From contig ABYL01000014.1 in assembly GCA_000173575.1 (NCBI GenBank), positions 24,695 to 88,694 on the forward strand: 64,000 nt of DNA, in the 5' to 3' direction. Under the pieces are notes generated by a model, which worked only from the letters and a program-made list of their open reading frames with translations, searched no databases and had not been told where the DNA came from. Source of the stretch: Burkholderia sp. H160 (GTDB taxonomy: Bacteria; Pseudomonadota; Gammaproteobacteria; Burkholderiales; Burkholderiaceae). Each line of letters starts with the position of its first letter. Positions within the stretch are counted from its first letter, which is position 1. Shown one piece after another: positions 26,421-35,261 of this stretch. Made by a program: the position numbers and the translations under genes.

Positions 26421-27278
26421 CTACCGCAACGACAGATCCTGCACCATCTGCTGTGCCAGATAATCGCAGGTCGGCCGATCCGATTTCGCGCTGCGCGCGA
26501 CCACGATTTCGAGCGGCGCGATTCTCGGCAGACCTTGCGCGTCGCCGAGTATCGCGAGCCGCGGCGGCACGCTGCAACGCGTCAGCGCAATCACCGACAA
26601 ACCGGCATCCACGGTTGCGACGAGTCCCATCAGACTCGCGCTGCTGAATGCCGCGCGATAACGGATGCGCGCGCCGTCCAGCGCAGCCAGCGTGTGCTGG
26701 CGCGCGACGCAGCCGGGCTCGTACAAACCCACCGGCAACGGCGAGGCCTTCAACACTGGCGTATCGACCGACGCCCCCACCCACACCATCGGCTCGCTGC
26801 GCACAAATTCGCCACGCAGCTTGCGGTCGCGCGTGACGAACGCGAGGTCGATCTTGTTGTCGGCGAGCATCGGCGCGAGCGCCGTGCTTTGCGCGCAGAC
26901 GATCTCGATCTCGACGCGCGGGTACAGCGTCGCGAAACGCCGCAACACCGGCGACAGCAGCGACGACACGTAGTCGTCCGGCGCGCCGAGCACCACGCGC
27001 CCGGTCACCTCGGGCCGCACGATCGCCGACCACGCCTCCTCCTGCAACGCGAGCGCGCGTCGCGCGTATTCGAGCAGCGTATTGCCGGGCCGCGTCAGCG
27101 ACAGATTGCGCGTGTTGCGGGCGAACAGCGTCGTGCCGAGCATCGTTTCCAGCCGCTTGATCTGCATGCTGACCGCCGCTTGCGAGCGATGCACGCTCGC
27201 CGCCGCCTTCGTGAAACTGCCCGCCTCCACGACCGCGACGAAGCTGCGCAACAGATCGACGTCGAATTCAGGGTTCAC
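26421..27278 (-). CDS. LysR-family regulator divergent from an EamA transporter
   Basis: A 285-residue LysR-type regulator. The GTG start at 27278 gives the normal N-terminus (DLLRSFVAVVEAGSFTKAA), and the helix-turn-helix covers residues 18-40 (AAASVHRSQAAVSMQIKRLE). The C-terminal periplasmic-binding-protein-like domain senses an inducer. The divergent neighbour is a small EamA exporter, a common regulator/target pair. A 43-bp element with 8-base inverted arms lies between them. Confidence 0.92.
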   Translation of the reverse strand: MNPEFDVDLLRSFVAVVEAGSFTKAAASVHRSQAAVSMQIKRLETMLGTTLFARNTRNLSLTRPGNTLLEYARRALALQEEAWSAIVRPEVTGRVVLGAPDDYVSSLLSPVLRRFATLYPRVEIEIVCAQSTALAPMLADNKIDLAFVTRDRKLRGEFVRSEPMVWVGASVDTPVLKASPLPVGLYEPGCVARQHTLAALDGARIRYRAAFSSASLMGLVATVDAGLSVIALTRCSVPPRLAILGDAQGLPRIAPLEIVVARSAKSDRPTCDYLAQQMVQDLSLR

Positions 27279-27290
27279 GATTTATCAACC

Positions 27291-27333
27291 GGGCTTATGG
27301 AATTGCTCAATTTAATTCGTTTGTGATAAGCCC
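27291..27333. promoter_or_regulatory. Inverted repeat in the LysR/EamA divergent promoter
   Basis: Perfect 8-base arms, GGGCTTAT and ATAAGCCC, are separated by 27 AT-rich bases within the 102-base gap between the two divergent start codons. Spacing and place suit a LysR-type operator acting on both promoters. Confidence 0.45.
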
Positions 27334-27380
27334 GCAAGCGGCGCAATACTCGCTGGCATCATCTCAAGGAGTCGTTGCGC

Positions 27381-28313
27381 ATGTCCCTCACCTCACGTCA
27401 ACAAGGCGCGATCACGCTGGCGAGCGGCGGGCTGCTGATGGGCACGATCGGCGTCTTCGTCGAGGAGGCGCGGCTCGATGCGCTGACGCTCGTGTTCTTC
27501 CGCTGCCTGTTCGGCTTTCTGTCGCTCGCCGCCTATTGCGCGTGGCAGGGCTTTTTCACGCGCACGCAATTCACACGCCGCACGGTCGCGCTCGCGCTCA
27601 TTTCCGGCGTGCTGATGGTCACGCAATGGGTCGGCTTTTTCGATGCGATTCATCGCACCAGCATCGCGGTCGCGACCGTCGTGTTTCATGTGCAGCCGTT
27701 CTGGGTCGTGCTGATCGGCGCGGCGCTGTTCAACGAGCGACTCGGTGCGGACCGGCTCGGCTGGATCGCAACCGCGTTCGTCGGGCTCGTGCTCGCGTCG
27801 GGGGTAATCGCCGCTGGCAATCTGCAAGGCCACACCAGCTATCTGATCGGCTTGAGCGAAGCGCTGCTCGGCTCACTGCTGTATGCGAGCGTCACGCTGA
27901 TCGCGAAAAGCCTCGGCGAGATGCGCCCGCATCTGCTGACGCTCATGCAATGCGCGGTCGGCGTGACCTGCCTGCCGCTGATTGCGCCGCTGATCGCGCC
28001 TTTGACGCTCACGCATATCGGTCCGATGCAGTGGTTCTGGCTGATCGGCATGGGCGTGCTGCACACGGGGCTGTCGTACGTGCTGATTTACGGTGCGTTG
28101 CCCAAACTCAGCACACCAGTGATCGCGGTGCTGCTGTTCGTTTATCCGCTGACCGCGATCGTCGTGGATGCGCTCGTGTACGGCCGCGCGCTGTCGCTGT
28201 CGCAACTCGCGGGCATGGCGCTGATCGTTGCCGCGAGTCTTGGCGTCAATCTCGGCTGGCCGTTGCTCACGCTGCTGAATCCAAACGGGCGGGCGCGCAG
28301 TCACGCGAAGTAA
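27381..28313 (+). CDS. EamA-family (DMT) transporter
   Basis: A 310-residue membrane protein with about ten helices in two EamA repeats. Motifs include LVFFRCLFGFLSLAAY in the first repeat and LIVAASLGVNLGW near the end. AAGGAG sits 9 bases before the ATG at 27381, which is therefore chosen over a TTG two codons upstream. EamA proteins usually export amino acids or small metabolites; the substrate here is unknown. Regulation is probably by the divergent LysR protein. Confidence 0.9.
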   Translation: MSLTSRQQGAITLASGGLLMGTIGVFVEEARLDALTLVFFRCLFGFLSLAAYCAWQGFFTRTQFTRRTVALALISGVLMVTQWVGFFDAIHRTSIAVATVVFHVQPFWVVLIGAALFNERLGADRLGWIATAFVGLVLASGVIAAGNLQGHTSYLIGLSEALLGSLLYASVTLIAKSLGEMRPHLLTLMQCAVGVTCLPLIAPLIAPLTLTHIGPMQWFWLIGMGVLHTGLSYVLIYGALPKLSTPVIAVLLFVYPLTAIVVDALVYGRALSLSQLAGMALIVAASLGVNLGWPLLTLLNPNGRARSHAK

Positions 28314-28332
28314 AGCGCGCCCGGCCACTCTC

Positions 28333-29631
28333 TCACTGCGGCAGAACCTCGCCGCGCGTCTCCGGCGCGAACGGAATCACGAACAGGCCGAGCACGAACG
28401 CCAGCGCGGTCAACGCGATCGGTACGCCGAGTGTCTGCATATGCAGCACCGCCGCGCCGAGCAGGAAGTTGACGCCCGCGCCGACGAAGCGCCCAATCGA
28501 CGTGCAGAACGCAAACGCGGTCGCGCGCACGCGGGTTTCGAACTGCTCGGGCAGCCACAGGCTGAACAGCGCAAAGTTGCCGCCGAAAAAGCCCAAGACG
28601 AACAGCCACGCGATAAACGGCGCGAGGCCATTCGGCAGATAGAACGCCCAGCCGAAGCTCGCCGCGATCGACACTGCCATCCCCGCGAAGTACACCGCGA
28701 GCGTCATCCTGCGGCCGATGCGCTCAGCCAGCGGCGGCAACGCGAGACAACCGAGGATCGTGCCGATCGACAGCAGGCCGGTAGCAAGCGACGCCGTGCG
28801 CATCGAATCGCCCTTCGACATGCCGGCGCGCGTCGCGAGCTGGATCACCGCAGACGGCTCGTACACGGCGCCCGCCCACAGCCCGATGATCGCGATCGTC
28901 AGCAGAATGCACGCGACCCATGTGCGACGCCGGTAAGCCGGCCCAAGGATCTCGCGCAGCGGCTTCGCGCGCACCGTCTTTGCCTCGGCCTTCTGCCACT
29001 TCTCCGGCTCCTTCACGCGCAGCAGGATCAGAATCGCGACGACGACCGGCACCGCGCCGGTCAGGAACATCGCGCGCCAGCCGAAATGCACGCCGACCGT
29101 GTAATTGAGCGCCGCCGCGAGAAAGAAGCCCGCGTAATAGCCGGTCTGTAGATACCCGGCGCCCATCTTGCGACGATCCTCGGGCCATGCCTCGGCCACG
29201 TAGGTGCCCGCGAGCGCCCATTCCCCGCCGATCCCGACGCCCGCGATGAAGCGAAAAATCGCCAGTTCCCACACGTTGCTCGCGGTCGCGGACAGTCCGG
29301 TGAAAATCGCGAACGTGAAGATCGTCGCGGCAAGCACCTTGGTGCGCCCGAAGCGATCGGCGAGCGGCCCCCAGATGAACGACAGTCCCCAACCGACCAG
29401 AAACAGCGCGAACAGGATCGAGCCCGCGAGGCCGATGTTCGACGGCGTCGCCGCGAAACCCGAACGCGGCAGCAGCTCGGTCAGCGCGGGCGTGAGCACC
29501 AGCGCGTAAATGAACGAGTCCATGCCGTCGAGCGTCCAGCCGGCCCACGCGCCCCAAAACCCTGCGATCTGCGAACGATTGAGCGGTGTGCGCTGACGCA
29601 CGACCGCTCGTCGGTCGGTCACTGTATTCAT
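28333..29631 (-). CDS. MFS transporter, probable malonate/dicarboxylate carrier
   Basis: A 432-residue major facilitator protein with twelve predicted helices. Family features are GPLADRFGRTKVLAA in the loop after helix 2 and FRFIAGVGIGGEWALAGTYVAE in helices 4 and 5, which resemble the metabolite:proton symporter and sialate/aromatic acid groups. GGAGG lies upstream of the ATG at 29631. It is divergent from the mdc regulator and operon. No MadLM, MdcLM or MdcF-type malonate carrier is in the window, so this is the best candidate for malonate uptake. That role is inferred from position. Confidence 0.88.
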   Translation of the reverse strand: MNTVTDRRAVVRQRTPLNRSQIAGFWGAWAGWTLDGMDSFIYALVLTPALTELLPRSGFAATPSNIGLAGSILFALFLVGWGLSFIWGPLADRFGRTKVLAATIFTFAIFTGLSATASNVWELAIFRFIAGVGIGGEWALAGTYVAEAWPEDRRKMGAGYLQTGYYAGFFLAAALNYTVGVHFGWRAMFLTGAVPVVVAILILLRVKEPEKWQKAEAKTVRAKPLREILGPAYRRRTWVACILLTIAIIGLWAGAVYEPSAVIQLATRAGMSKGDSMRTASLATGLLSIGTILGCLALPPLAERIGRRMTLAVYFAGMAVSIAASFGWAFYLPNGLAPFIAWLFVLGFFGGNFALFSLWLPEQFETRVRATAFAFCTSIGRFVGAGVNFLLGAAVLHMQTLGVPIALTALAFVLGLFVIPFAPETRGEVLPQ

Positions 29632-29802
29632 CTTGCTCCTCCAGCCTACGATGGTTGAACGTAACGAAAAACGACGGGCGCGCTTGGGGTGGATCGACGA
29701 CGTCCTCATACAACTGATTCAGAGGACGGTGCGGACATTTGCCGGCAAGATAAGTGAAGACCTTTCCGGGTTTGCCCTCGCTGAAATGCGCGTCTTTTCA
29801 TA

Positions 29803-29820
29803 TATAATATTTGATATCAT
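29803..29820 (+). promoter_or_regulatory. -10 element and palindrome at the start of the mdc regulator
   Basis: A perfect TATAAT at 29803-29808 lies 10 bases before the start codon at 29819. The palindrome TGATATCA at 29812-29819 overlaps the start codon. Transcription from this -10 would begin about 3-5 bases before the ATG, giving a leaderless or nearly leaderless message. No clear -35 is visible. The 187-base gap between the MFS carrier and the regulator holds no gene. Confidence 0.45.
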
Positions 29821-30589
29821 GAGTCACGCAACTGAAGGTTTTCCCCTGGACGCCCCCGTGCCCGGTTCGTTTCTTCCGGCGGCGGCGCCGCGCGAGAGCA
29901 CCTCGCACATGATCGCGGAGGCGCTGCGCGCGGCGATCGTCGACGGCACGCTCGCGCCTGGCGCGCCGTTGCGACAGGACGCGATCGCCCGGCACTTCTC
30001 GGTCAGCGCCATTCCGGTGCGCGAGGCGCTGCGCCAGCTCGAAAGCGAGGGCTGGGCGCGCGCGTCGGTCCATAAAGGCGCGACCGTCGCGCCGCTGTCC
30101 GCCGACGAAGCGCGCGAGATCTACGAGATCCGCTCCGCGCTCGAAAGTCTCGCGCTCGGCCTCGCGATCCCGAATCACACCGCCGCGACGCTGCGCGAAG
30201 CCACTGAGTTGTGCCACGCCGCCGAGCGCGAAGCGGACCCGTCGCTCTACGTCACGCGCAACGCCGCGTTCCATATGTGTCTCTACGCGCCCGCCGGCCG
30301 GCCGCGGCTCGCGGACATGATCGGGCTGCTGCACCGGCGCGGCGAACGCTATCTGCGCCTGAAGTTCGGCTTGCCGTCGTACAAGGGCGAGTCCGACACC
30401 GAGCACGCCGCGCTGCTCGACGCCGTCGAGCGCCGCGATATCGCGGCCGCGCAGTCGCTGGTGGTCGCGCATCTGCTCGGCACCGGAGAGCTGCTGCATC
30501 GTTTCCTGACCGAGCGCGCGCGCGAAGAAGCGCTTGCGCATCAACCGAAGCCGCGCGGCCGACGTCCGCGCGTCACCACCGGGAGCTGA
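29819..30589 (+). CDS. mdcY: GntR-family FCD-domain regulator of malonate utilisation
   Basis: A 256-residue regulator. A flexible N-terminus of about 30 residues precedes the winged helix-turn-helix (MIAEALRAAIVDGTLAPG, then ARHFSVSAIPVREALRQLE). The C-terminal FCD domain contains a likely metal-binding set of His residues (NAAFHMCLYA, HRRGERYLR). MdcY of Acinetobacter is a GntR-type regulator at the same kind of locus, which supports the name. It lies 8 bp before mdcA and should be cotranscribed. The start has no ribosome binding site, since a -10 element lies just before it. Confidence 0.85.
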   Translation: MSHATEGFPLDAPVPGSFLPAAAPRESTSHMIAEALRAAIVDGTLAPGAPLRQDAIARHFSVSAIPVREALRQLESEGWARASVHKGATVAPLSADEAREIYEIRSALESLALGLAIPNHTAATLREATELCHAAEREADPSLYVTRNAAFHMCLYAPAGRPRLADMIGLLHRRGERYLRLKFGLPSYKGESDTEHAALLDAVERRDIAAAQSLVVAHLLGTGELLHRFLTERAREEALAHQPKPRGRRPRVTTGS

Positions 30590-30597
30590 TCGAGCCG

Positions 30598-32268
30598 ATG
30601 AACTACCCCGCCGAAGCCGCCGCATCGCTGTTCACCGCCCGCTCGTGGACGACCCGTCGCGACGAAAAGAACCGCCGCCTCGCGGCCATCGCGCCTTGGC
30701 TCGAAGACGGCGTGCTGCCCGCGCACCGCATCGTCGATGCGCTCGAAACGCTGATCCAGCCCGGCGAGCGCGTCGCGCTCGAAGGCGACAACCAGAAGCA
30801 GGCTGACTTCCTGTCGCGCTCGCTCGCCAAGGTCGATCCGCACAAGCTGCACGATGTGCATCTGCTGATTTCGAGCATCAGTCGTCCTGAGCATCTGACG
30901 CTGTTCGAGCGCGGCATCGCGCACAAGGTCGATTTCTCGTTCGCGGGGCCGCAAAGTCTGCGCGTCGCGCAACTGCTCGAAGACGGCCAGCTCGAAATCG
31001 GCGCGATCTATACCTATGTCGAGCTGTACGCGCGCATGTTCGTCGATCTGACGCCGCACGTCGCGCTGCTGTGCGCGGAACAAGCCGACCGTCACGGCAA
31101 TCTGTACACCGGCCCGAATACCGAGGACACACCGACCATCGCCGAGGCCGCCGCGTTCCGTCACGGCATCGTGATCGTGCAGGTCAACGAGATCGTCGAC
31201 GAACTGCCGCGCGTCGACATTCCGGGCTCGTGGGTCGACGTGGTCGTTCAGGCGGACCGGCCGTTCGCGGTCGAGCCGCTGTTCACGCGCGATCCGCGTC
31301 ATATCGGCGACTTGCAGGTACTGACCGCGATGATGGTGATTCGCGGCATCTACGAACCGTATGGCGTCACTTCGCTGAATCACGGCATCGGCTTCGATAC
31401 CGCGGCGATCGAACTGCTGCTGCCCACGTACGGCGAATCGCTCGGCCTCAAGGGCAAGATCTGCCGCAACTGGACGCTCAATCCGCACCCGACGATGATC
31501 CCCGCGATCGAATCGGGCTGGGTCGACAGCATCCATTGCTTCGGCAGCGAGGTCGGCATGGAGGCGTATATCGAGGCGCGCCCCGATGTCTTCTTCACCG
31601 GCAACGACGGCAGCCTGCGCTCGAACCGCGTGCTGTGTCAGTTGGCCGGGCAATACGGCGTCGATCTGTTCATCGGCTCGACGTTGCAGATCGATGCGGA
31701 CGCGAATTCGTCGACGGTCACGCGCGGGCGGCTCGCCGGTTTCGGCGGCGCGCCGAACATGGGCCACGATCCGCGCGGCCGGCGTCATTCGAGCGAGGCG
31801 TGGCTGAAGCTGCTGAAGGGCGACGGCGCCGTGTCGCGTGGTCAGAAGCTCGTCGTGCAGTTGGCCGAGACGTACAAGAAAGGCGGCGAGCCGACCTTCG
31901 TCGATGAACTCGACGCGGTCGCGGTCGGCGCGAAAAACAACATGCCGATCGCGCCGGTGATGATCTACGGCGACGACGTGAGCCATGTGGTCACCGAGGA
32001 AGGCATCGCGCATCTGCACAAGGCCGAGGGCATCGACGAGCGGCGCGCGGCGATCGCGGCGGTGGCCGGTGTCACGCCGATCGGCTTGCGCGCGAAGCCG
32101 GAGAAAACCGCCGAATTGCGCCGGCGCGGCATCGTCGCGTATCCGGAAGATCTCGGCATCCGGCGCGGCGAAGCGAAGCGTTCACTGCTCGCGGCGCGCA
32201 GCATCGATGATCTGGTCACGTGGTCGGGCGGACTGTACGCGCCGCCCGCGCGCTTCCGGAGCTGGTGA
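30598..32268 (+). CDS. mdcA: Malonate decarboxylase alpha subunit (acetyl-S-ACP:malonate ACP transferase)
   Basis: A 556-residue cytoplasmic enzyme subunit. MdcA swaps malonate for acetate on the thiol of the carrier protein MdcC, releasing acetate. The sequence shows the long CoA-transferase-like fold with typical MdcA segments, such as WTTRRDEKNRRLAAIAPW near the start, GDNQKQADFLSRSL, and RGRLAGFGGAPNMGHDPRGR. Length matches the family (about 550). GGGAGC lies upstream of the ATG. It is the first structural gene, followed 2 bp later by mdcB. Confidence 0.95.
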   Translation: MNYPAEAAASLFTARSWTTRRDEKNRRLAAIAPWLEDGVLPAHRIVDALETLIQPGERVALEGDNQKQADFLSRSLAKVDPHKLHDVHLLISSISRPEHLTLFERGIAHKVDFSFAGPQSLRVAQLLEDGQLEIGAIYTYVELYARMFVDLTPHVALLCAEQADRHGNLYTGPNTEDTPTIAEAAAFRHGIVIVQVNEIVDELPRVDIPGSWVDVVVQADRPFAVEPLFTRDPRHIGDLQVLTAMMVIRGIYEPYGVTSLNHGIGFDTAAIELLLPTYGESLGLKGKICRNWTLNPHPTMIPAIESGWVDSIHCFGSEVGMEAYIEARPDVFFTGNDGSLRSNRVLCQLAGQYGVDLFIGSTLQIDADANSSTVTRGRLAGFGGAPNMGHDPRGRRHSSEAWLKLLKGDGAVSRGQKLVVQLAETYKKGGEPTFVDELDAVAVGAKNNMPIAPVMIYGDDVSHVVTEEGIAHLHKAEGIDERRAAIAAVAGVTPIGLRAKPEKTAELRRRGIVAYPEDLGIRRGEAKRSLLAARSIDDLVTWSGGLYAPPARFRSW

Positions 32269-32270
32269 CG

Positions 32271-33239
32271 ATGGCGTCCGCGGCTGCTCTTCTTGAACGG
32301 TTGGACGCGTCGGTTGCTTCAGTCTTGCGCGATGATGCGTGCGGCACCTCGCCGATCACGCGGTATTCCGACGCGCAACTCGCGCGCGACGCGATCACCG
32401 CGCTCATCGACGAAGCCGAGCTCACACCGAAGCCCGCGCTCGTCGATCGGCGCGGCAGCGGCGCGCATCGCGACCTCGATCTCGCAATCATGCGGCGCTC
32501 CGCGCACGCGCTCGAACCGACGTTCGCGACGCTCGCACGCACGGCGCGCCGCCGCGGCGAACCCTCGGCGCTGTTGCGCGCCGAGCTCGCGCAGATCGGC
32601 CGCGCGGGCGAACAGGACATGATGGACGCGACGGACGGCAGCAATGCGCACCGCGGCGCGATCTGGATCATTGGCCTGCTCGTTGCGGGCGTGGCGCTCG
32701 AAACGTCGTCGAGTCCGGCCACGTGTGCGCATCTGCCTGGCAATCCCAACCATCTGGATACCGCGCGGGTCTGCACGCTGGCCGCGCAGATCGCCTGCTT
32801 CCCGGACCGCTTCGCTGCTGCGTCCGACAGCCACGGCGAACGCGCGCGTCAACGCTATCAGGTCGGCGGCGCGCGGCGCGAAGCGCAGGACGGCTTTCCG
32901 CACGTGCTCGACGTCGGCCTGCCCGCGTTGCATGCGGCGCGCGCACGCAACCTCGACGAAAACGCCGCGCGCATCGACGCGCTGCTCGCGATCATGAGCA
33001 CGCTCGACGATACCTGCCTGCTGCATCGCGCGGGCCTCGCCGGTTTGCATGCGGGCCAGCGCGGCGCGCGACGTGTGCTCGACGCGGGCGGCAGTTCGAC
33101 ACGCGCGGGCCGTGTCGCGCTCGATGCCCTCGAACGCGAGCTGCTAGCGCTGAACGCATCGCCTGGCGGCGCGGCCGATCTGCTCGCCGCCACCCTCTTT
33201 CTCGACATGCTGGCGCATCGCGACGCCAGCCGGAGCTGA
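32271..33239 (+). CDS. mdcB: Triphosphoribosyl-dephospho-CoA synthase
   Basis: A 322-residue enzyme of the CitG/MdcB family. It joins ATP and dephospho-CoA to make the 2'-(5''-triphosphoribosyl) precursor of the malonate decarboxylase prosthetic group. Family motifs include TPKPALVDRRGSGAHRDLDL, with an acid-rich metal-binding segment, and a later LLHRAGLAGLHAGQRGAR. It is slightly longer than the roughly 290 residues usual for the family. It acts with MdcG, encoded further down the operon. Confidence 0.92.
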   Translation: MASAAALLERLDASVASVLRDDACGTSPITRYSDAQLARDAITALIDEAELTPKPALVDRRGSGAHRDLDLAIMRRSAHALEPTFATLARTARRRGEPSALLRAELAQIGRAGEQDMMDATDGSNAHRGAIWIIGLLVAGVALETSSSPATCAHLPGNPNHLDTARVCTLAAQIACFPDRFAAASDSHGERARQRYQVGGARREAQDGFPHVLDVGLPALHAARARNLDENAARIDALLAIMSTLDDTCLLHRAGLAGLHAGQRGARRVLDAGGSSTRAGRVALDALERELLALNASPGGAADLLAATLFLDMLAHRDASRS

Positions 33240-33244
33240 GCCTC

Positions 33245-33568
33245 ATGGAACATCTGACCTTCGACTATCCGGCGCAACGCGCCGTCACGACCCGCGCTCA
33301 CGTCGGCGTGGTCGGCTCGGGCGATCTGGAAGTGCTGCTCTCGCCCGCCGTTGCCGATGCGAGCGGCTCGGCGCTCGCCGCTCAGGTGGTCGTGCGCACC
33401 AGCGTCGACGGCTATAGCCACATCTGGAAGAGCGTGCTCGACCGCTTCTTCACGCGCTACGACGGCGCCGCGCACATCGAGATCAACGACTTCGGCGCGA
33501 CGCCCGGCGTGGTCGCGTTGCGGCTCGCGGAAGCGGTCGAAGCGTCCGAAGAAGGAGACAAAGTATGA
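33245..33568 (+). CDS. mdcC: Malonate decarboxylase delta subunit (acyl carrier protein)
   Basis: A 107-residue carrier protein. The prosthetic group is attached to a serine, known to be Ser25 in Klebsiella MdcC. Here S25 lies in GVVGSGDLEVLL at the same place. Other conserved parts are GYSHIWKSVLDRFF and INDFGATPGVVALRL. GGAG lies about 10 bases upstream. The end overlaps the mdcD start (ATGA). Confidence 0.95.
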   Translation: MEHLTFDYPAQRAVTTRAHVGVVGSGDLEVLLSPAVADASGSALAAQVVVRTSVDGYSHIWKSVLDRFFTRYDGAAHIEINDFGATPGVVALRLAEAVEASEEGDKV

Positions 33569-34449
33569 GCACCACCGCCAGCGCTCATCGCGCCCCGCTG
33601 CTGCGCCAGAGCTTCATCGAACTGCCCGCGCGCGAGCGCGCGCGGTCGCTGCTCGACGCGGGCAGCTTCCGCGAACTGCTCGGACCGTTCGATCGCATCT
33701 CATCGCCGTGGCTGCCCATGCAGGGCATCGTCTGCCAGGCCGACGACGGCTGCGTGATCGCGCGCGGCACGATCGACGGCGAGCCCGCCGTGGTGGCCGC
33801 GATCGAATCGGCGTTCCAGGGCGGCAGCATCGGCGAAGTGTCGGGCAGCAAGATCGCCGCGGCGCTCGAAATGGCGCGGCGCGACTGCGAGCGCGGCAAG
33901 TCCGTGCGCCCCGTCGTGCTGTTCGAAACCGGCGGCGTGCGGCTGCAGGAAGCGAACCTTGGGCTCGCGGTCATCGCCGAGATTCAGGCGGCGATCGTCG
34001 CGCTGCGCCGGCACGTGCCGGTGGTCGGCGTGATCGCGGGCATGGTCGGCTGCTTCGGCGGCATGTCGCTCGCGGCCGCGTTGTGCTCGTATCTGGTCGT
34101 GACGAAGCAGGGACGGCTCGGCATGAACGGGCCCGAAGTGATCGAGCAGGAAGCCGGAATCGAGGAACTCGATGCGAGCGATCGCCGCCGGGTGTGGCAA
34201 CTGATCGGCGGCGAGCAGCGCGTCGCGAGCGCGCTCGCCGACACGCTCGTCGACGACGATGCCGATGCGGTGCGCGCCGCCGTGCACGCCGCGTTCACGC
34301 AGGGCGTGCCGGCCGCGCATCGCAGCGAGCAGGTCGACACGTTCCTGCAGCGGCTCGCGCAAATCGATCCGGCAAACGTCACGCCCGAGACGATGCGCGA
34401 TGTGTACAACCCGCAGGGCCGCGATGCAGCGAACAAGGAGCAGGCATGA
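33565..34449 (+). CDS. mdcD: Malonate decarboxylase beta subunit
   Basis: A 294-residue subunit with the carboxyltransferase/crotonase-like fold. With MdcE it decarboxylates malonyl-S-ACP to acetyl-S-ACP. The sequence has RPVVLFETGGVRLQEANLG, VVGVIAGMVGCFGGMSLAAA and LGMNGPEVIEQEAG, as in biotin-independent MdcD proteins. AAGGAG precedes the start, and both ends overlap neighbouring genes by 4 bp, so translation is coupled along the operon. Confidence 0.95.
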   Translation: MSTTASAHRAPLLRQSFIELPARERARSLLDAGSFRELLGPFDRISSPWLPMQGIVCQADDGCVIARGTIDGEPAVVAAIESAFQGGSIGEVSGSKIAAALEMARRDCERGKSVRPVVLFETGGVRLQEANLGLAVIAEIQAAIVALRRHVPVVGVIAGMVGCFGGMSLAAALCSYLVVTKQGRLGMNGPEVIEQEAGIEELDASDRRRVWQLIGGEQRVASALADTLVDDDADAVRAAVHAAFTQGVPAAHRSEQVDTFLQRLAQIDPANVTPETMRDVYNPQGRDAANKEQA

Positions 34450-35261
34450 TCGACACGACACTCACGCGCGGCGCACGCTGGTTCAACGCACTGGCAGGCG
34501 AACCGTCGAGCGCGGCGCCGGTCTGGAGCGGTGATGCGACGCTCGGCGGCGAGACCGCGCACTTCATCACGGTCGTGCCCGATCCCGCGAATCGCTTTCC
34601 GCGGGCGACCAGCAACGTGGTCGGGCTCGAACAGGGTTGGCAACTCGCGCGCGCGGTGCGTCAAGCGATGGAAGCGGATAAGGGCGCCGGCACGCGCCGC
34701 CCGATCGTCGCGATCGTCGACGTGAAAAGCCAGGCCTACGGCTACCGCGAGGAAATGCTCGGCATTCACCTCGCCTGCGCGGCCGCCGTCGATGCCTACG
34801 CGAGCGCGCGCGACGCGGGACATCCGGTGATCGCGCTGATCGTCGGTCCGGCGATGTCGGGCGCGTTCCTCGCGCACGGCTATCAGGCGAACCGCATCGT
34901 CGCGCTCGACGCGCCCGGCACGATGGTCCACGCGATGGGCAAGGAAGCGGCCGCGCGCGTCACGCGCCGCACGGTCGAAGAACTCGACGAACTCGGCGAG
35001 ACGATCGTGCCGATGTCGTATTCGATGGCTTCGTTCGCGAAGTTGGGGCTGCTCGATCAGTTGATCGAAGGCATCGACGCGGATGCGCCCGACGCGGCGC
35101 AGATCGAGCGCGTGCGCACGGTGCTGGTCGAGCAGATTCGCAGTGCGCGCGAGGGGGATCGTACGCTCGCGCGTCGGCTGGAATCGACGGCCGCGCGGCA
35201 GAATCGCGCGGCATCGATCGAGGTGCGGCGGCGCCTTGCTGAACAATGGGATGCCGTGTGA
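34446..35261 (+). CDS. mdcE: Malonate decarboxylase gamma subunit
   Basis: A 271-residue subunit that pairs with MdcD as the decarboxylase. Conserved stretches are RPIVAIVDVKSQAYGYREEM, LIVGPAMSGAFLAHGYQANR and a Pro-Gly-Thr loop (LDAPGTMVHAMGKEAAARVT) shaping the oxyanion site. AAGGAG lies before the ATG. It overlaps mdcD by 4 bp and mdcG by 1 bp. Confidence 0.95.
   Translation: MIDTTLTRGARWFNALAGEPSSAAPVWSGDATLGGETAHFITVVPDPANRFPRATSNVVGLEQGWQLARAVRQAMEADKGAGTRRPIVAIVDVKSQAYGYREEMLGIHLACAAAVDAYASARDAGHPVIALIVGPAMSGAFLAHGYQANRIVALDAPGTMVHAMGKEAAARVTRRTVEELDELGETIVPMSYSMASFAKLGLLDQLIEGIDADAPDAAQIERVRTVLVEQIRSAREGDRTLARRLESTAARQNRAASIEVRRRLAEQWDAV

Noticed and set aside
29708-29713. ATACAA as a half-site of an MdcY-type operator
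   Set aside because: Only one six-base half is present with no inverted partner nearby, which is expected by chance.
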